Source of the DNA: Alphaproteobacteria bacterium
Lineage (GTDB): Bacteria > Pseudomonadota > Alphaproteobacteria > Rhizobiales > Xanthobacteraceae
Length of the DNA stretch: 59,183 nt
Reading direction: 5' to 3'
NCBI GenBank assembly: GCA_016869215.1
Contig: VGEP01000029.1
Coordinates: 1 to 59,183 of the forward strand
Of the stretch, positions 40,699 to 48,166 are shown piece by piece. How positions within the stretch are numbered: the first letter of the stretch is position 1; the number at the start of each line of letters is the position of its first letter. The notes below the pieces were generated by a model that made no database searches, had not been told where the DNA came from, and was given only the letters and a program-made list of their open reading frames with translations. Position numbers and translations under genes: made by a program.

Positions 40699-41916
40699 AT
40701 GCGCCTACGCCTTGATTCACCACTTGCAGCCTTGTGGCCTTGCCTGCTCTTCGTGGCCGTCGTCCTACCCTCGCCCGGTCAGGCCCAGACCGATGCCAAG
40801 GAGCGAGTCGCAGCGCTCGCTCCGGCGGCACAGGTGCTCGTGATGGATGCCGCGGGAACCGAACTCGTGGCCCAGAACGCCGACGCACCTTTCGTCCCGG
40901 CCTCGGTTGCAAAGATCGCGACGGCGTGGATGGCGATGGAGGTCCTGGGCCGGGATCACCGCTTCCAGACCGGCTTCTATCTGGACAGTAAGCGGATGCT
41001 GTACGTGCGCGGTGGCGGCGATCCTTTCCTGATTTCGGAAGAGCTGGCTTTGCTCGCGCCGCAACTGGTCGCCGCAATCGGCAAGCAGCCGCTGACCGGC
41101 ATGGTGCTCGACGCGAGCTACTACCCGGCCAAGCTGAGCATTCCCGGTATTGAGGACAGCAACAGATCATACGATGCTTTGAACTCGGCGCTCGCGGTGA
41201 ACTTCAACACCATCAGTGCCGTACGCAAAGGCAAGACAGTCCGCCAGGGAGAGAAGCAGACTCCAATCACCCCGCTTGCGGCCAGCCAGTTCCGGGAGCG
41301 GGGGCCGAACGGGCGCGGCCGTATCAGCCTCGCCCAAGAGCCCGCGCTGAGTCTGCGCTATGCCGGCGAATTGCTCGCCGCGTTCATCAAGCAGGCCGGC
41401 GGCAGCGTCCGCGGCAAGATTTCGACGGGCACCGTGCCCGCGGGCCTTGCTCCGGTCTACGTTCATCGCCAGTCGCGTCCGCTCTCGGCGATCCTCAGCC
41501 AGTTGCTGCTCGGCTCGAACAACTACGTTGCCAACCAGGTCTTCCTGGAGATCGGCGCGCACCGCCTGGGCGGCCCCGTCAGTCTCGAGAAGTCGCTCCG
41601 GATCACGCGCGAGGTTCTCGCCAAGCACGGCCTCGCCGAAACCATTTACATTGAGGAAGGCTCGGGATTGAGCCACGGCAACCGCTTCACGCCGCGCGGC
41701 CTTGCCCAAATGCTGCACCATTTCACACCCCATGCCGGCCTGCTCGAAAACCGCAAAGGCGCCGCGTTTAAGACCGGCACGCTCGAAGGCGTCCGCACGC
41801 TGGCGGGCTACCTCGACACCTCAAAGCATGGACAAGTGCGCTTCGTGATCTCGCTCAAGAGCAACAATGGCGCGATGCGCTTCCAGTTGTTGCGCGCCAT
41901 CGAGTCCGTGCTGTAG
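40699..41916 (+). CDS. D-alanyl-D-alanine carboxypeptidase/endopeptidase (S13, PBP4-type)
   Basis: A 405-residue penicillin-binding protein from the ATG at 40699; a GTG at 40672 inside hyuB would add nine residues. The leader MRLRLDSPLAALWPCLLFVAVVLPSPGQAQ is a signal peptide. Active-site motifs are SVAK (about 69-72, in VPASVAKIATAW), SNN (LLGSNNYVANQ) and KTG (AAFKTGTLEG). The distance between SxxK and SxN is slightly shorter than in E. coli PBP4, so the inserted domains are compact. It trims D-Ala or cuts peptidoglycan cross-links in the periplasm. Location right behind hyuAB is notable because peptidoglycan is the main source of D-amino acids. Confidence 0.88.
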   Translation: MRLRLDSPLAALWPCLLFVAVVLPSPGQAQTDAKERVAALAPAAQVLVMDAAGTELVAQNADAPFVPASVAKIATAWMAMEVLGRDHRFQTGFYLDSKRMLYVRGGGDPFLISEELALLAPQLVAAIGKQPLTGMVLDASYYPAKLSIPGIEDSNRSYDALNSALAVNFNTISAVRKGKTVRQGEKQTPITPLAASQFRERGPNGRGRISLAQEPALSLRYAGELLAAFIKQAGGSVRGKISTGTVPAGLAPVYVHRQSRPLSAILSQLLLGSNNYVANQVFLEIGAHRLGGPVSLEKSLRITREVLAKHGLAETIYIEEGSGLSHGNRFTPRGLAQMLHHFTPHAGLLENRKGAAFKTGTLEGVRTLAGYLDTSKHGQVRFVISLKSNNGAMRFQLLRAIESVL

Positions 41917-41959
41917 CGGGGCGCTCGCCAGAGCCGAGGCCCAAGCTTGCCACCACGCA

Positions 41960-42955
41960 CTATTGCTGCAACGTGCTCGGCGCGAAAATGTCCTCGAGCT
42001 TCGCCGGCTGCGGCGTCAGGCCCTGCTCGAACGAATACTGCGCGATGGTCTCCAGCACCTTGCGGTTGGCCGCGACGCCGTGGCGGATCAGCGGTGTGTC
42101 GAACGCCTGCTTGGCCGACGCAGGCAGGATGCCGGTCTCGAAATAGTATTCGGCGTGTTCGATGCGCTGACGCTCGGCAATGTCGTTGGCCGCCTTGAAG
42201 GCTTTCAGAATGTTGGTCACCGCCCAGGGATGGCGCTCGGCCAGTTCGCGCTTGATCACCGTGCCGTGGTTGATCGGATAGAGGCCGGTTTTCTCGTGAT
42301 AGCGCACCGCCTCCGCGGCCGGGTCCGCAAACAGCGGCTTGATGTCGGGGTGGTTGTCGAGGTCGGCAGAGGAGCGGTCCACTAGATTACGGTGCGGCAG
42401 ATAGAACATCACCGCGTCGAGCTCGCGCGCCAGCATCATCGAGCCAAGGTCCTTGTCGGCCGGCACGCGGTTCACCGTCACGCCAGGCGGTGGCTGAAAG
42501 CCGGTCGCGCCGCCATGGCTGCGCTCAGGCGGGCGCTCCATCCAGAACGTCATGTCCTTCGGGTGCACGCCGAATTCGTGCTGCAGCGCGCCTCTGATCC
42601 ACAGCGCCGCGGTCTGTTGATACTCTGGCACGCCGACGCGCTTGCCCTTGAGGTCGGCGGGCGTATCGATCTTCGCATCCTTCCGCACCACGAACACGGT
42701 GTGGAAGAAGCGCCGCGTCGTGAACACCGGGATGCCGACGAAGCGCTCGTCGCCCTTCGACTTCGCCATCAAGAGCGACGACATCGACATTTCGGAAATG
42801 TCGAATTCGGCGAAGCGGAGCTGCCGCCAGAACAACTCGGACGGATGCAGCACCGTCGGCACGAGATCGATGCCGTCCGGCTTCACCGTGCCGTCGATGA
42901 TCGGCCAGGTGCGCGGGTTGGAGGTGATGCCGATGGAGAGGGTGATTTTGGACAT
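41960..42955 (-). CDS. 4,5-Dihydroxyphthalate decarboxylase-like protein (binding-protein fold)
   Basis: A 331-residue protein with no signal peptide. ITLSIGITSNPRTWPIIDGTVKPDGIDLVPTVLHPSELFWRQLRFAEFDISEMSMSSLLM and DLKGKRVGVPEYQQTAALWIRGALQHEFGVHPKDMTFWM are characteristic of the Pht5/4,5-dihydroxyphthalate decarboxylase family, which has a periplasmic-binding-protein fold but is cytoplasmic and catalytic. Many relatives are simply annotated as ABC binding proteins. The expected reaction would be decarboxylation of a hydroxylated aromatic diacid, such as 4,5-dihydroxyphthalate to protocatechuate; ring-cleavage partners are not here. It is downstream of the CaiB/MaoC-like/SDR genes, separated by a palindromic repeat. 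Confidence 0.83.
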   Translation of the reverse strand: MSKITLSIGITSNPRTWPIIDGTVKPDGIDLVPTVLHPSELFWRQLRFAEFDISEMSMSSLLMAKSKGDERFVGIPVFTTRRFFHTVFVVRKDAKIDTPADLKGKRVGVPEYQQTAALWIRGALQHEFGVHPKDMTFWMERPPERSHGGATGFQPPPGVTVNRVPADKDLGSMMLARELDAVMFYLPHRNLVDRSSADLDNHPDIKPLFADPAAEAVRYHEKTGLYPINHGTVIKRELAERHPWAVTNILKAFKAANDIAERQRIEHAEYYFETGILPASAKQAFDTPLIRHGVAANRKVLETIAQYSFEQGLTPQPAKLEDIFAPSTLQQ

Positions 42956-42986
42956 GGCTTCAGTTGACCTTTCGAATCACGTGGAC

Positions 42987-43091
42987 GTCATTCCGGGACG
43001 GCGCGAAGCGCCGGGCCAGGAATCCAGGCCACTATCTCCGTAGGGCAGCTCTGGATTCCGGGTTCGCGCCTTCGGCGCGCCCCGGAATGAC
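42987..43091. repeat. Intergenic palindromic repeat with 11-bp perfect terminal inverted repeats
   Basis: GTCATTCCGGG at 42987-42997 is mirrored by CCCGGAATGAC at 43081-43091. Inner arms GGCGCGAAGCGCCGGG and CGCGCCTTCGGCGCGCC and a CTGGATTCC/GGAATCCAG pair form nested hairpins. I recognise GTCATTCCGGG...CCCGGAATGAC ends as a common dispersed element in Bradyrhizobium-like genomes. Confidence 0.75.
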
Positions 43092-43110
43092 AGTCGAGAG
43101 CATTGCGTTG

Positions 43111-43875
43111 CTACCCGTGCATCGTGAGCCCGCCGGACACGCTGATGGTCTGTCCGGTGATGTAGGCGGCGTCGTCGGAGAGAAAGAAGGCAACGAGCCC
43201 CGGATAGTCCTCCGGCGAACCGAGCCTTCGCATCGGGATCGCGCGCTTGAGGCCTTCCGCGATCTTGGCGCCGTCGGGACCTTCGAGAAAGCTGCGCAGA
43301 ATCGCGGTGTCGGTCGGGCCCGGGCAGAGCGTGTTGACGACGATGCCCTTGCTGACGAGCTCGCGCGCCACCGTCTTGGTGAAGGCGATCATGCCGCCCT
43401 TGCAGGCCGAATAGACCGCCTCGCCCGACGAACCGACACGCCCCGCGTCGGAGGCGACGTTGACGACGCGGCCGAAGCCGCGCGCTGCCATCCCCTTGAG
43501 GACAACATGGCTGACGTTGAGCGGGCCGTAGAGATTGATAGCCACGATCTTACGCCAGAACTCCGGCGTGGTGTCGAGGAAGTTCGCCGCGCGATCCCAG
43601 CCCGCGTTGTTGACGAGGCACGCCGTTGGCCCGTGCGCCGCCTCGAACGCCTCGACCGCGCGCTTGACCGCGTCGTAGTCGGAGATGTCGGCAGCGTGCG
43701 CGCTGGCGCGCCCGCCGGCCGCCTTGATTTCGCCCGCGACCTTCTCCGAGCCTGACGCATCGAGATCCACGATGCCGACGATGCAGCCCTCCTCCGCGAG
43801 CCGTCGCGCGATCGCGGCCCCGATGCCGTTTGCGCCGCCGGTGAGCAGAACGGTCTTGTCTTTCAGTCCGCGCAT
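43111..43875 (-). CDS. SDR family oxidoreductase
   Basis: A 254-residue classical SDR from the ATG at 43875 (MRGLKDKTVLLTGGANGIG); the frame is open upstream into the MaoC-like gene. TGGANGIGAA is the cofactor loop, DLDASG suggests NAD preference (Asp after beta-2), and VNNAG, the Ser in NVASDAG and YSACK complete the catalytic set. It resembles 3-hydroxyacyl-CoA or cyclic-alcohol dehydrogenases such as BadH-type enzymes, but the substrate is not certain. It starts 10 bases after the MaoC-like gene in the CaiB-MaoC-SDR operon. Confidence 0.92.
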   Translation of the reverse strand: MRGLKDKTVLLTGGANGIGAAIARRLAEEGCIVGIVDLDASGSEKVAGEIKAAGGRASAHAADISDYDAVKRAVEAFEAAHGPTACLVNNAGWDRAANFLDTTPEFWRKIVAINLYGPLNVSHVVLKGMAARGFGRVVNVASDAGRVGSSGEAVYSACKGGMIAFTKTVARELVSKGIVVNTLCPGPTDTAILRSFLEGPDGAKIAEGLKRAIPMRRLGSPEDYPGLVAFFLSDDAAYITGQTISVSGGLTMHG

Positions 43876-43885
43876 GACGTCGCTC

Positions 43886-44344
43886 TCAGCCTGCCTTGCC
43901 CGCCAGCATGCGAGTCGCGTCGTAGCTGATAACGACTTCGCCATTCTGGTTCTTGATATCGACTCTCGAAGCGACAATGCCGCGGTTGCCCTTGGAAGTC
44001 GGGCGCACCGACGTCACCTCGACCTCGGCGTGGATCGTGTCGCCGACGCGCACGGGCTTCAGCACCTTCTTGTTCAATTCCAGCATGGCCAAGCCCGTGC
44101 CCTGGATCATGGTCTGGCACAGCAGGCCCTCGATCAGGCTGTAGGTCAGCGCGGCCGGCACGAACCGACCCTGGATCGCGCCCTTGTCCTGGCCGAAGGT
44201 CTGATCGGTGAAGATCACCTCCACCATGCCGGTGACGCCGACAAACATCATCAGATCGGTTTCGGTGAGGGTGCGGTTCAGCGTGCGAAATTTCTGCCCG
44301 GGCGATAGCTGCTCCCAGGTAAAGCCAAGGCCGAGGGTTTGCAT
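43886..44344 (-). CDS. MaoC-like hot-dog protein lacking the hydratase catalytic residues
   Basis: A 152-residue hot-dog-fold protein with GGGAGA before the ATG. The N-terminus FTWEQLSPGQKFRTLNRTLTETDLMMFVGVTG and the C-terminal LNKKVLKPVRVGDTIHAEVEV follow the MaoC dehydratase pattern. Where active R-hydratases have SGDxNPxHxD, this protein reads TGMVEVIFTD, so both the catalytic Asp and His are replaced (Met and Phe). It may be a thioesterase-like, binding or structural subunit rather than an enoyl-CoA hydratase. It is encoded between a CaiB CoA-transferase (21-base gap) and an SDR, so it still probably handles a CoA intermediate. Confidence 0.82.
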   Translation of the reverse strand: MQTLGLGFTWEQLSPGQKFRTLNRTLTETDLMMFVGVTGMVEVIFTDQTFGQDKGAIQGRFVPAALTYSLIEGLLCQTMIQGTGLAMLELNKKVLKPVRVGDTIHAEVEVTSVRPTSKGNRGIVASRVDIKNQNGEVVISYDATRMLAGKAG

Positions 44345-44365
44345 GCAAATGTCTCCCGAACGCGA

Positions 44366-45604
44366 TTACGCTACGGGCTCGTCCGCGCGTGCGGGCAGCA
44401 CGAGCCCGCCGCCGGCCGCGAGCGCCTCGATTTCGTCGCCGCTCATCCCGATCTCGCCCAGCACCTCGCGGCCGTGCTCGCCGAGCCGCGGCTGCAGGCG
44501 GTTAATTCCCGCGGGCGAATCCGCGAACTGCACCGACACATCGGGCAGCACGATCTCGCCTTCGGTCGGATGCTGCGCGCGCTTGAAGAACCCGATCTCG
44601 GCGAGATGCGGGTCCTGCAACACCTCGCCGAGTGAGTTCACCGGGCCTGCCGGGATTTCCAGCGCATCGAGGATTTTCAACCATTCGGCGGTCGTGCGCA
44701 CCGCCATCTGCTCGCCCGCGAGCCGGTAGACCTCGTCGATGTTGCGGCTGCGCGCGGTCATGTCGACGAATCGCGCGTCCTTCATCATCTCCGGCTTGCC
44801 GACCTCATCCCAGAACCGCCGCCACTGGCCGTCGGTGTAGGCCAGCATGCAGACGTAGCCGTCCCTGGTGCGGTACGGCCTCCGCCACGGCGCCAGCACC
44901 CGCGAATAGCCGAGCGTGCCGTTCTGCGGCACGTAGGTGCCGCCGTGCAGATGCTCGACCATGATGAAGCCGACCATGGTCTCGAACATCGGGATTTCGA
45001 CGAACTGGCCGCGGCCGGTCTTCTCGCGGTGATAGAGCGCGGCGAGAATCGACTGCGCCGTGAACAGCCCGCAGGTCTTGTCGGCGAGGATAGTCGGCGC
45101 ATAGCGCGGCTCGCCGGTGAGTTGCTCCATGAGGCCCGCCATGCCGCACAGACCCTGGATGATGTCGTCGTAGGCCGGCCGGCCGCTGTAGGGCCCGTCC
45201 TCGCGCCAGCCGTGGATGCCCGCATAAATGAGCCGCGGATTGCGGGCGGTGAGCGCGTCCGCGCCTAAGCCCAGCGGTTCGAGCTTCTGCGGGCGGATGT
45301 TGTGGACGAACACGTCGGCGGTATCGACGAGGCGCAGCAGCGCGTCGCGCGCCGGGGCCTGCTTAAGGTCCAGCACAATGCTGCGCTTGTTGCGGTTGAT
45401 GCCCATGAATAACGACGCCATGTCGGCGTTGCGGCGCGGGCCGGTGTAGCGCGTGGTGTCGCCCTCGGGAGCCTCGACCTTGATGACGTCGGCGCCGAGA
45501 TCGCCCAGCACCTGCGTGCCGTAGGGCCCGAGCACGACCGTGGTGAGGTCGATCACGCGGACCCCCGCGAGCGGGCCGCCCGGCTTGTCGTTCTGCTGCC
45601 CCAT
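44366..45604 (-). CDS. CaiB/BaiF family CoA-transferase
   Basis: A 412-residue class III CoA-transferase. Several in-frame starts exist; I prefer the ATG at 45604 (MGQQNDKPGGPLAGVRVIDL), which gives the usual short lead before the first strand. Hallmarks are GVRVIDLTTVVLGPYGTQVLGDLGADVIKVEAPEG, NRNKRSIVLDLKQ, ADVFVHNIRPQKLEPLGLG and LADKTCGLFTAQSILAALYHREKTGRG, which contains the catalytic Asp. It activates a carboxylic acid by CoA transfer. It heads the minus-strand CaiB-MaoC-SDR unit and is divergent from a Bug protein, suggesting that the Bug ligand is the acid activated. Confidence 0.9.
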   Translation of the reverse strand: MGQQNDKPGGPLAGVRVIDLTTVVLGPYGTQVLGDLGADVIKVEAPEGDTTRYTGPRRNADMASLFMGINRNKRSIVLDLKQAPARDALLRLVDTADVFVHNIRPQKLEPLGLGADALTARNPRLIYAGIHGWREDGPYSGRPAYDDIIQGLCGMAGLMEQLTGEPRYAPTILADKTCGLFTAQSILAALYHREKTGRGQFVEIPMFETMVGFIMVEHLHGGTYVPQNGTLGYSRVLAPWRRPYRTRDGYVCMLAYTDGQWRRFWDEVGKPEMMKDARFVDMTARSRNIDEVYRLAGEQMAVRTTAEWLKILDALEIPAGPVNSLGEVLQDPHLAEIGFFKRAQHPTEGEIVLPDVSVQFADSPAGINRLQPRLGEHGREVLGEIGMSGDEIEALAAGGGLVLPARADEPVA

Positions 45605-45761
45605 TTCGTTCTTGATGTCCTTCGGCGTCTCTCCCTGGGGCATGGTAGCAAAGAACGCAGCCATTACATCGCCATTTCGGCATCGGGCGCATGCACGCTC
45701 CGGCCTCGACGCCCGCGCTCCCGAACGCCAGACTAATCGAAACAACCATGGAGAGAACGCC

Positions 45762-46724
45762 ATGAAACGCATGGCCACGGCCCTGGCCCTGCTCGCGCTT
45801 GCGAGCGCCGCGCCGGCAGCCGCCAACACCTATCCGAGCCGGCCGGTACGCGTGATCGTGCCGACCCAGGCCGGAGCGTCGATGGACATCATCGTGCGCC
45901 TGCTCCAGCCGTATCTGGAGAAATCGCTCGGCCAGCCGATCGTGGTCGACAACCGCTCCGGCGCCAGCACCATCATCGGCACCGACGCCGCGGCCAAGGC
46001 CGAGGCGGACGGGTACACGCTGCTGATCGTGCCGACGACGTTCACGGTAAACGCCGCGCTCAACGCCAAGCTGCCATACGACCCGGTGCGCGACTTCCAG
46101 CCGATCGCCGTGCTGGTGAAGAATCCGCTGGTGTTCTCGGCCAACGCCCAGGTTCCGGCAAAGTCGCTCAAAGAGTTCGTCGAACTCGCCAGAAAGGAGC
46201 CGGGCAAGCTCAACTACGGTTCGTCGGGAGCTTCGACCCAGGCCCATCTGCTGCTCGAAATGTGGACCGCCCGCGCCGGCATCAAAATGCAGCACATTCC
46301 CTATCGCGGCGGAGCGCCCGCAGCGCGCGCCGTCGCAACCGGCGAGGTGCAGCTTGTGCTGCTGTCGACGATCGGAATCCTGCCGCAGATCCAGTCCGGC
46401 ACGGCGCGGGCGCTGGCATCCGGCGGGCTCAAGCGCGATCCGAAATTGCCCGACGTCCCCACCGCCGCCGAAGCCGGCTTTCCCGGTTTCGAGGCCGTGC
46501 AGTGGTTCGGCCTGCTCGCGCCGGCCCGGACGCCCCGGCCGGTCGTCGAAAAGATCAACGCCGAGGTGAACAAGGCCCTGCGCGATCCCGACCTGGTCGC
46601 AAAGCTCGCGACCCAAGGCGCCGCCGCGGCCGGCGGCACGCCGGAAGAGTTCCGCGCACTCATCGTCAGCGAGATCAACAATTGGAAGGAAACCGCGCAA
46701 CGCGCCGGCATTACTGCGAAGTGA
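45762..46724 (+). CDS. Bug/TctC-type substrate-binding protein
   Basis: A 320-residue periplasmic binding protein from the ATG at 45762 after GGAGAG. The signal peptide MKRMATALALLALASAAPAAA precedes NTYPSRPVRVIVPTQAGASMDIIVRLLQPYLEKSLGQPIVVDNRSGAS, the Bug hallmark. EADGYTLLIVPTTFTVNAAL and KLNYGSSGASTQAHLLLEMW fit the family. It is divergent from the CaiB gene with 157 bases between, which is the likely shared regulatory region. It is the fifth Bug protein in the window, again without tctA/tctB. Confidence 0.92.
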   Translation: MKRMATALALLALASAAPAAANTYPSRPVRVIVPTQAGASMDIIVRLLQPYLEKSLGQPIVVDNRSGASTIIGTDAAAKAEADGYTLLIVPTTFTVNAALNAKLPYDPVRDFQPIAVLVKNPLVFSANAQVPAKSLKEFVELARKEPGKLNYGSSGASTQAHLLLEMWTARAGIKMQHIPYRGGAPAARAVATGEVQLVLLSTIGILPQIQSGTARALASGGLKRDPKLPDVPTAAEAGFPGFEAVQWFGLLAPARTPRPVVEKINAEVNKALRDPDLVAKLATQGAAAAGGTPEEFRALIVSEINNWKETAQRAGITAK

Positions 46725-46760
46725 GCCTTGCTCCGCCCACATCCTGAGGCACACGCGCCG

Positions 46761-47741
46761 TCAGACGAACGGCAGAACCTCTTCCGCCGCACGGTGCAGT
46801 TGCGCCATCGGGTCGCCCATGGTCGAGATGCGGAAGGTCACGCGCTTGCAGCCGTTGTCCTTGAAGCGTTTCAGATGCGCGATGCAGTCCTTCGGCGAGC
46901 CGTAGGTCAGCCAGGCCTCCAGCCGCTCCTTGGAGTAGTTCGCGCCGTAATAGAGATCGAGGAACTTCTTCGAATCGGCAAGCGCCGCGTCCTTGTCTTC
47001 GTTGACGTTGATGTGGTGGTAGAGCACGTGATCGAAGCCCGACATGTCACGTCCGTGCTCGCGGCCGGTGTTGAGGATGAAATCCCAGGAGTTCCGGAAC
47101 CCCTCCGGACTGACCGAATGCGTCATCCAGCCGTCGGCGACGCGGCCGACGCGGCGCAGTGCAAACTCCGAGCCGCCGGAGTCCGCCTGCCCATGCGACA
47201 GCCGCTCGGCGTTGGTCGCAAGCCAGATCGGGCACGGCTTCTGCACCGGCTTCGGCTCCAGCGTGATGCCGGAGAACTTCACGAACTGGCCTTCGAACGG
47301 TTCGTTGTCCTTGGTCCACAGGTGGCGCATCACATGGATGTTCTCGATCATGCGCTTGCGGCGGTCCTCGGGCTTGACGCCCATCGCCGCGCTCTCGGCC
47401 TCCCACAGCGGGCCTGCGCCGCCGCCGGAACAGGCGACCATGCGCGTGCGGCCGTTCGAGATCACGTCGAGCGAGGCCCATTCATAGGCGAACACCAGCG
47501 GATCGCGCAGCGCATACGAGCCCATGCAGGCCGGCCCGAGCAGCACGCGCTCGGTGCGGCCGGCCACCGCCGACAGCAGCGTCAGCGCGTCGAGCCTGCG
47601 GTTCACGAACAGCGCGTCGCCGCACCAGATCGAGTCGAAGGCCGGCCGGGCCTCGACCGCGTCTGCCAGTTCGAGCAGCGAGCGCGGCGTACAGAGCCCG
47701 ACGATGACGCCGCGGTTGGAAAGCGTGATACCAAATTTCAT
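46761..47741 (-). CDS. LLM class flavin-dependent oxidoreductase
   Basis: A 326-residue luciferase-like protein. MKFGITLSNRGVIVGLCTPRSLLELADAVEARPAFDSIWCGDALFVNRRLDALTLLSAVAGRTERVLLGPACMG is the classical LLM start. The 'ISNGRTRMVACSGGGAGPLWEAE' loop and KPCPIWLATNAERL follow. It needs reduced flavin (FMNH2 or F420, undetermined). The start is 10 bases after the RidA stop codon, and the RidA gene in turn follows HpaB, so it is the third gene of an HpaB-RidA-LLM unit. An unrelated LLM is at 6210. Confidence 0.9.
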   Translation of the reverse strand: MKFGITLSNRGVIVGLCTPRSLLELADAVEARPAFDSIWCGDALFVNRRLDALTLLSAVAGRTERVLLGPACMGSYALRDPLVFAYEWASLDVISNGRTRMVACSGGGAGPLWEAESAAMGVKPEDRRKRMIENIHVMRHLWTKDNEPFEGQFVKFSGITLEPKPVQKPCPIWLATNAERLSHGQADSGGSEFALRRVGRVADGWMTHSVSPEGFRNSWDFILNTGREHGRDMSGFDHVLYHHINVNEDKDAALADSKKFLDLYYGANYSKERLEAWLTYGSPKDCIAHLKRFKDNGCKRVTFRISTMGDPMAQLHRAAEEVLPFV

Positions 47742-47751
47742 ATTCGTTGTC

Positions 47752-48132
47752 TCAGCGCTCGATCACAGCCATGAAGTCGCATTGGATGAAAACGCCCTGC
47801 TCCATCGGCACCTCCATCACCTGCCGTGCCGGCCGCGACTTTGGATCGGGAAACACCTTCACCCACTCCTCGTTGATCAGCTTGCGTTCAAGCTTCCCGA
47901 CCCAGACCGTCACCTTGACGATGTCGTCGAGCGTGGCGCCGCCGGCCTCCGCACACTGACGCATGTTGCGGAACATGAACGTGCACTGGTCTTCAAGCGT
48001 GCCTGCGAGCTTGTGCGTCGCCGGATCGAAGCCGCGGACCAGGCCCGAGACCAGGATATTGCCGATGCGGCTGGCGTTCGGGATCGGGCTCTGGTGCGCG
48101 ATCTCGTCGACGTAGATGCTCCTGCGCGGCAT
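47752..48132 (-). CDS. RidA family protein (Arg retained)
   Basis: A 126-residue RidA/RutC-type protein: MPRRSIYVDEIAHQSPIPNASRIGNILVSGLVRGFD, the CTFMFRNMRQCAEAGGATLDDIVKVTVWVGKLE helix region, and SRPARQVMEVPMEQG with Arg at the position of the E. coli RidA catalytic Arg. Imine/enamine hydrolase activity is therefore plausible. It sits between an HpaB-type flavin hydroxylase and an LLM monooxygenase, recalling the RutA (LLM)-RutC (Rid) pairing in pyrimidine degradation, although no RutB or RutD homologue is adjacent. Confidence 0.9.
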   Translation of the reverse strand: MPRRSIYVDEIAHQSPIPNASRIGNILVSGLVRGFDPATHKLAGTLEDQCTFMFRNMRQCAEAGGATLDDIVKVTVWVGKLERKLINEEWVKVFPDPKSRPARQVMEVPMEQGVFIQCDFMAVIER

Positions 48133-48166
48133 CGATCTTTGTCCCTTTGCGCCGTCGCCGGCCGGA

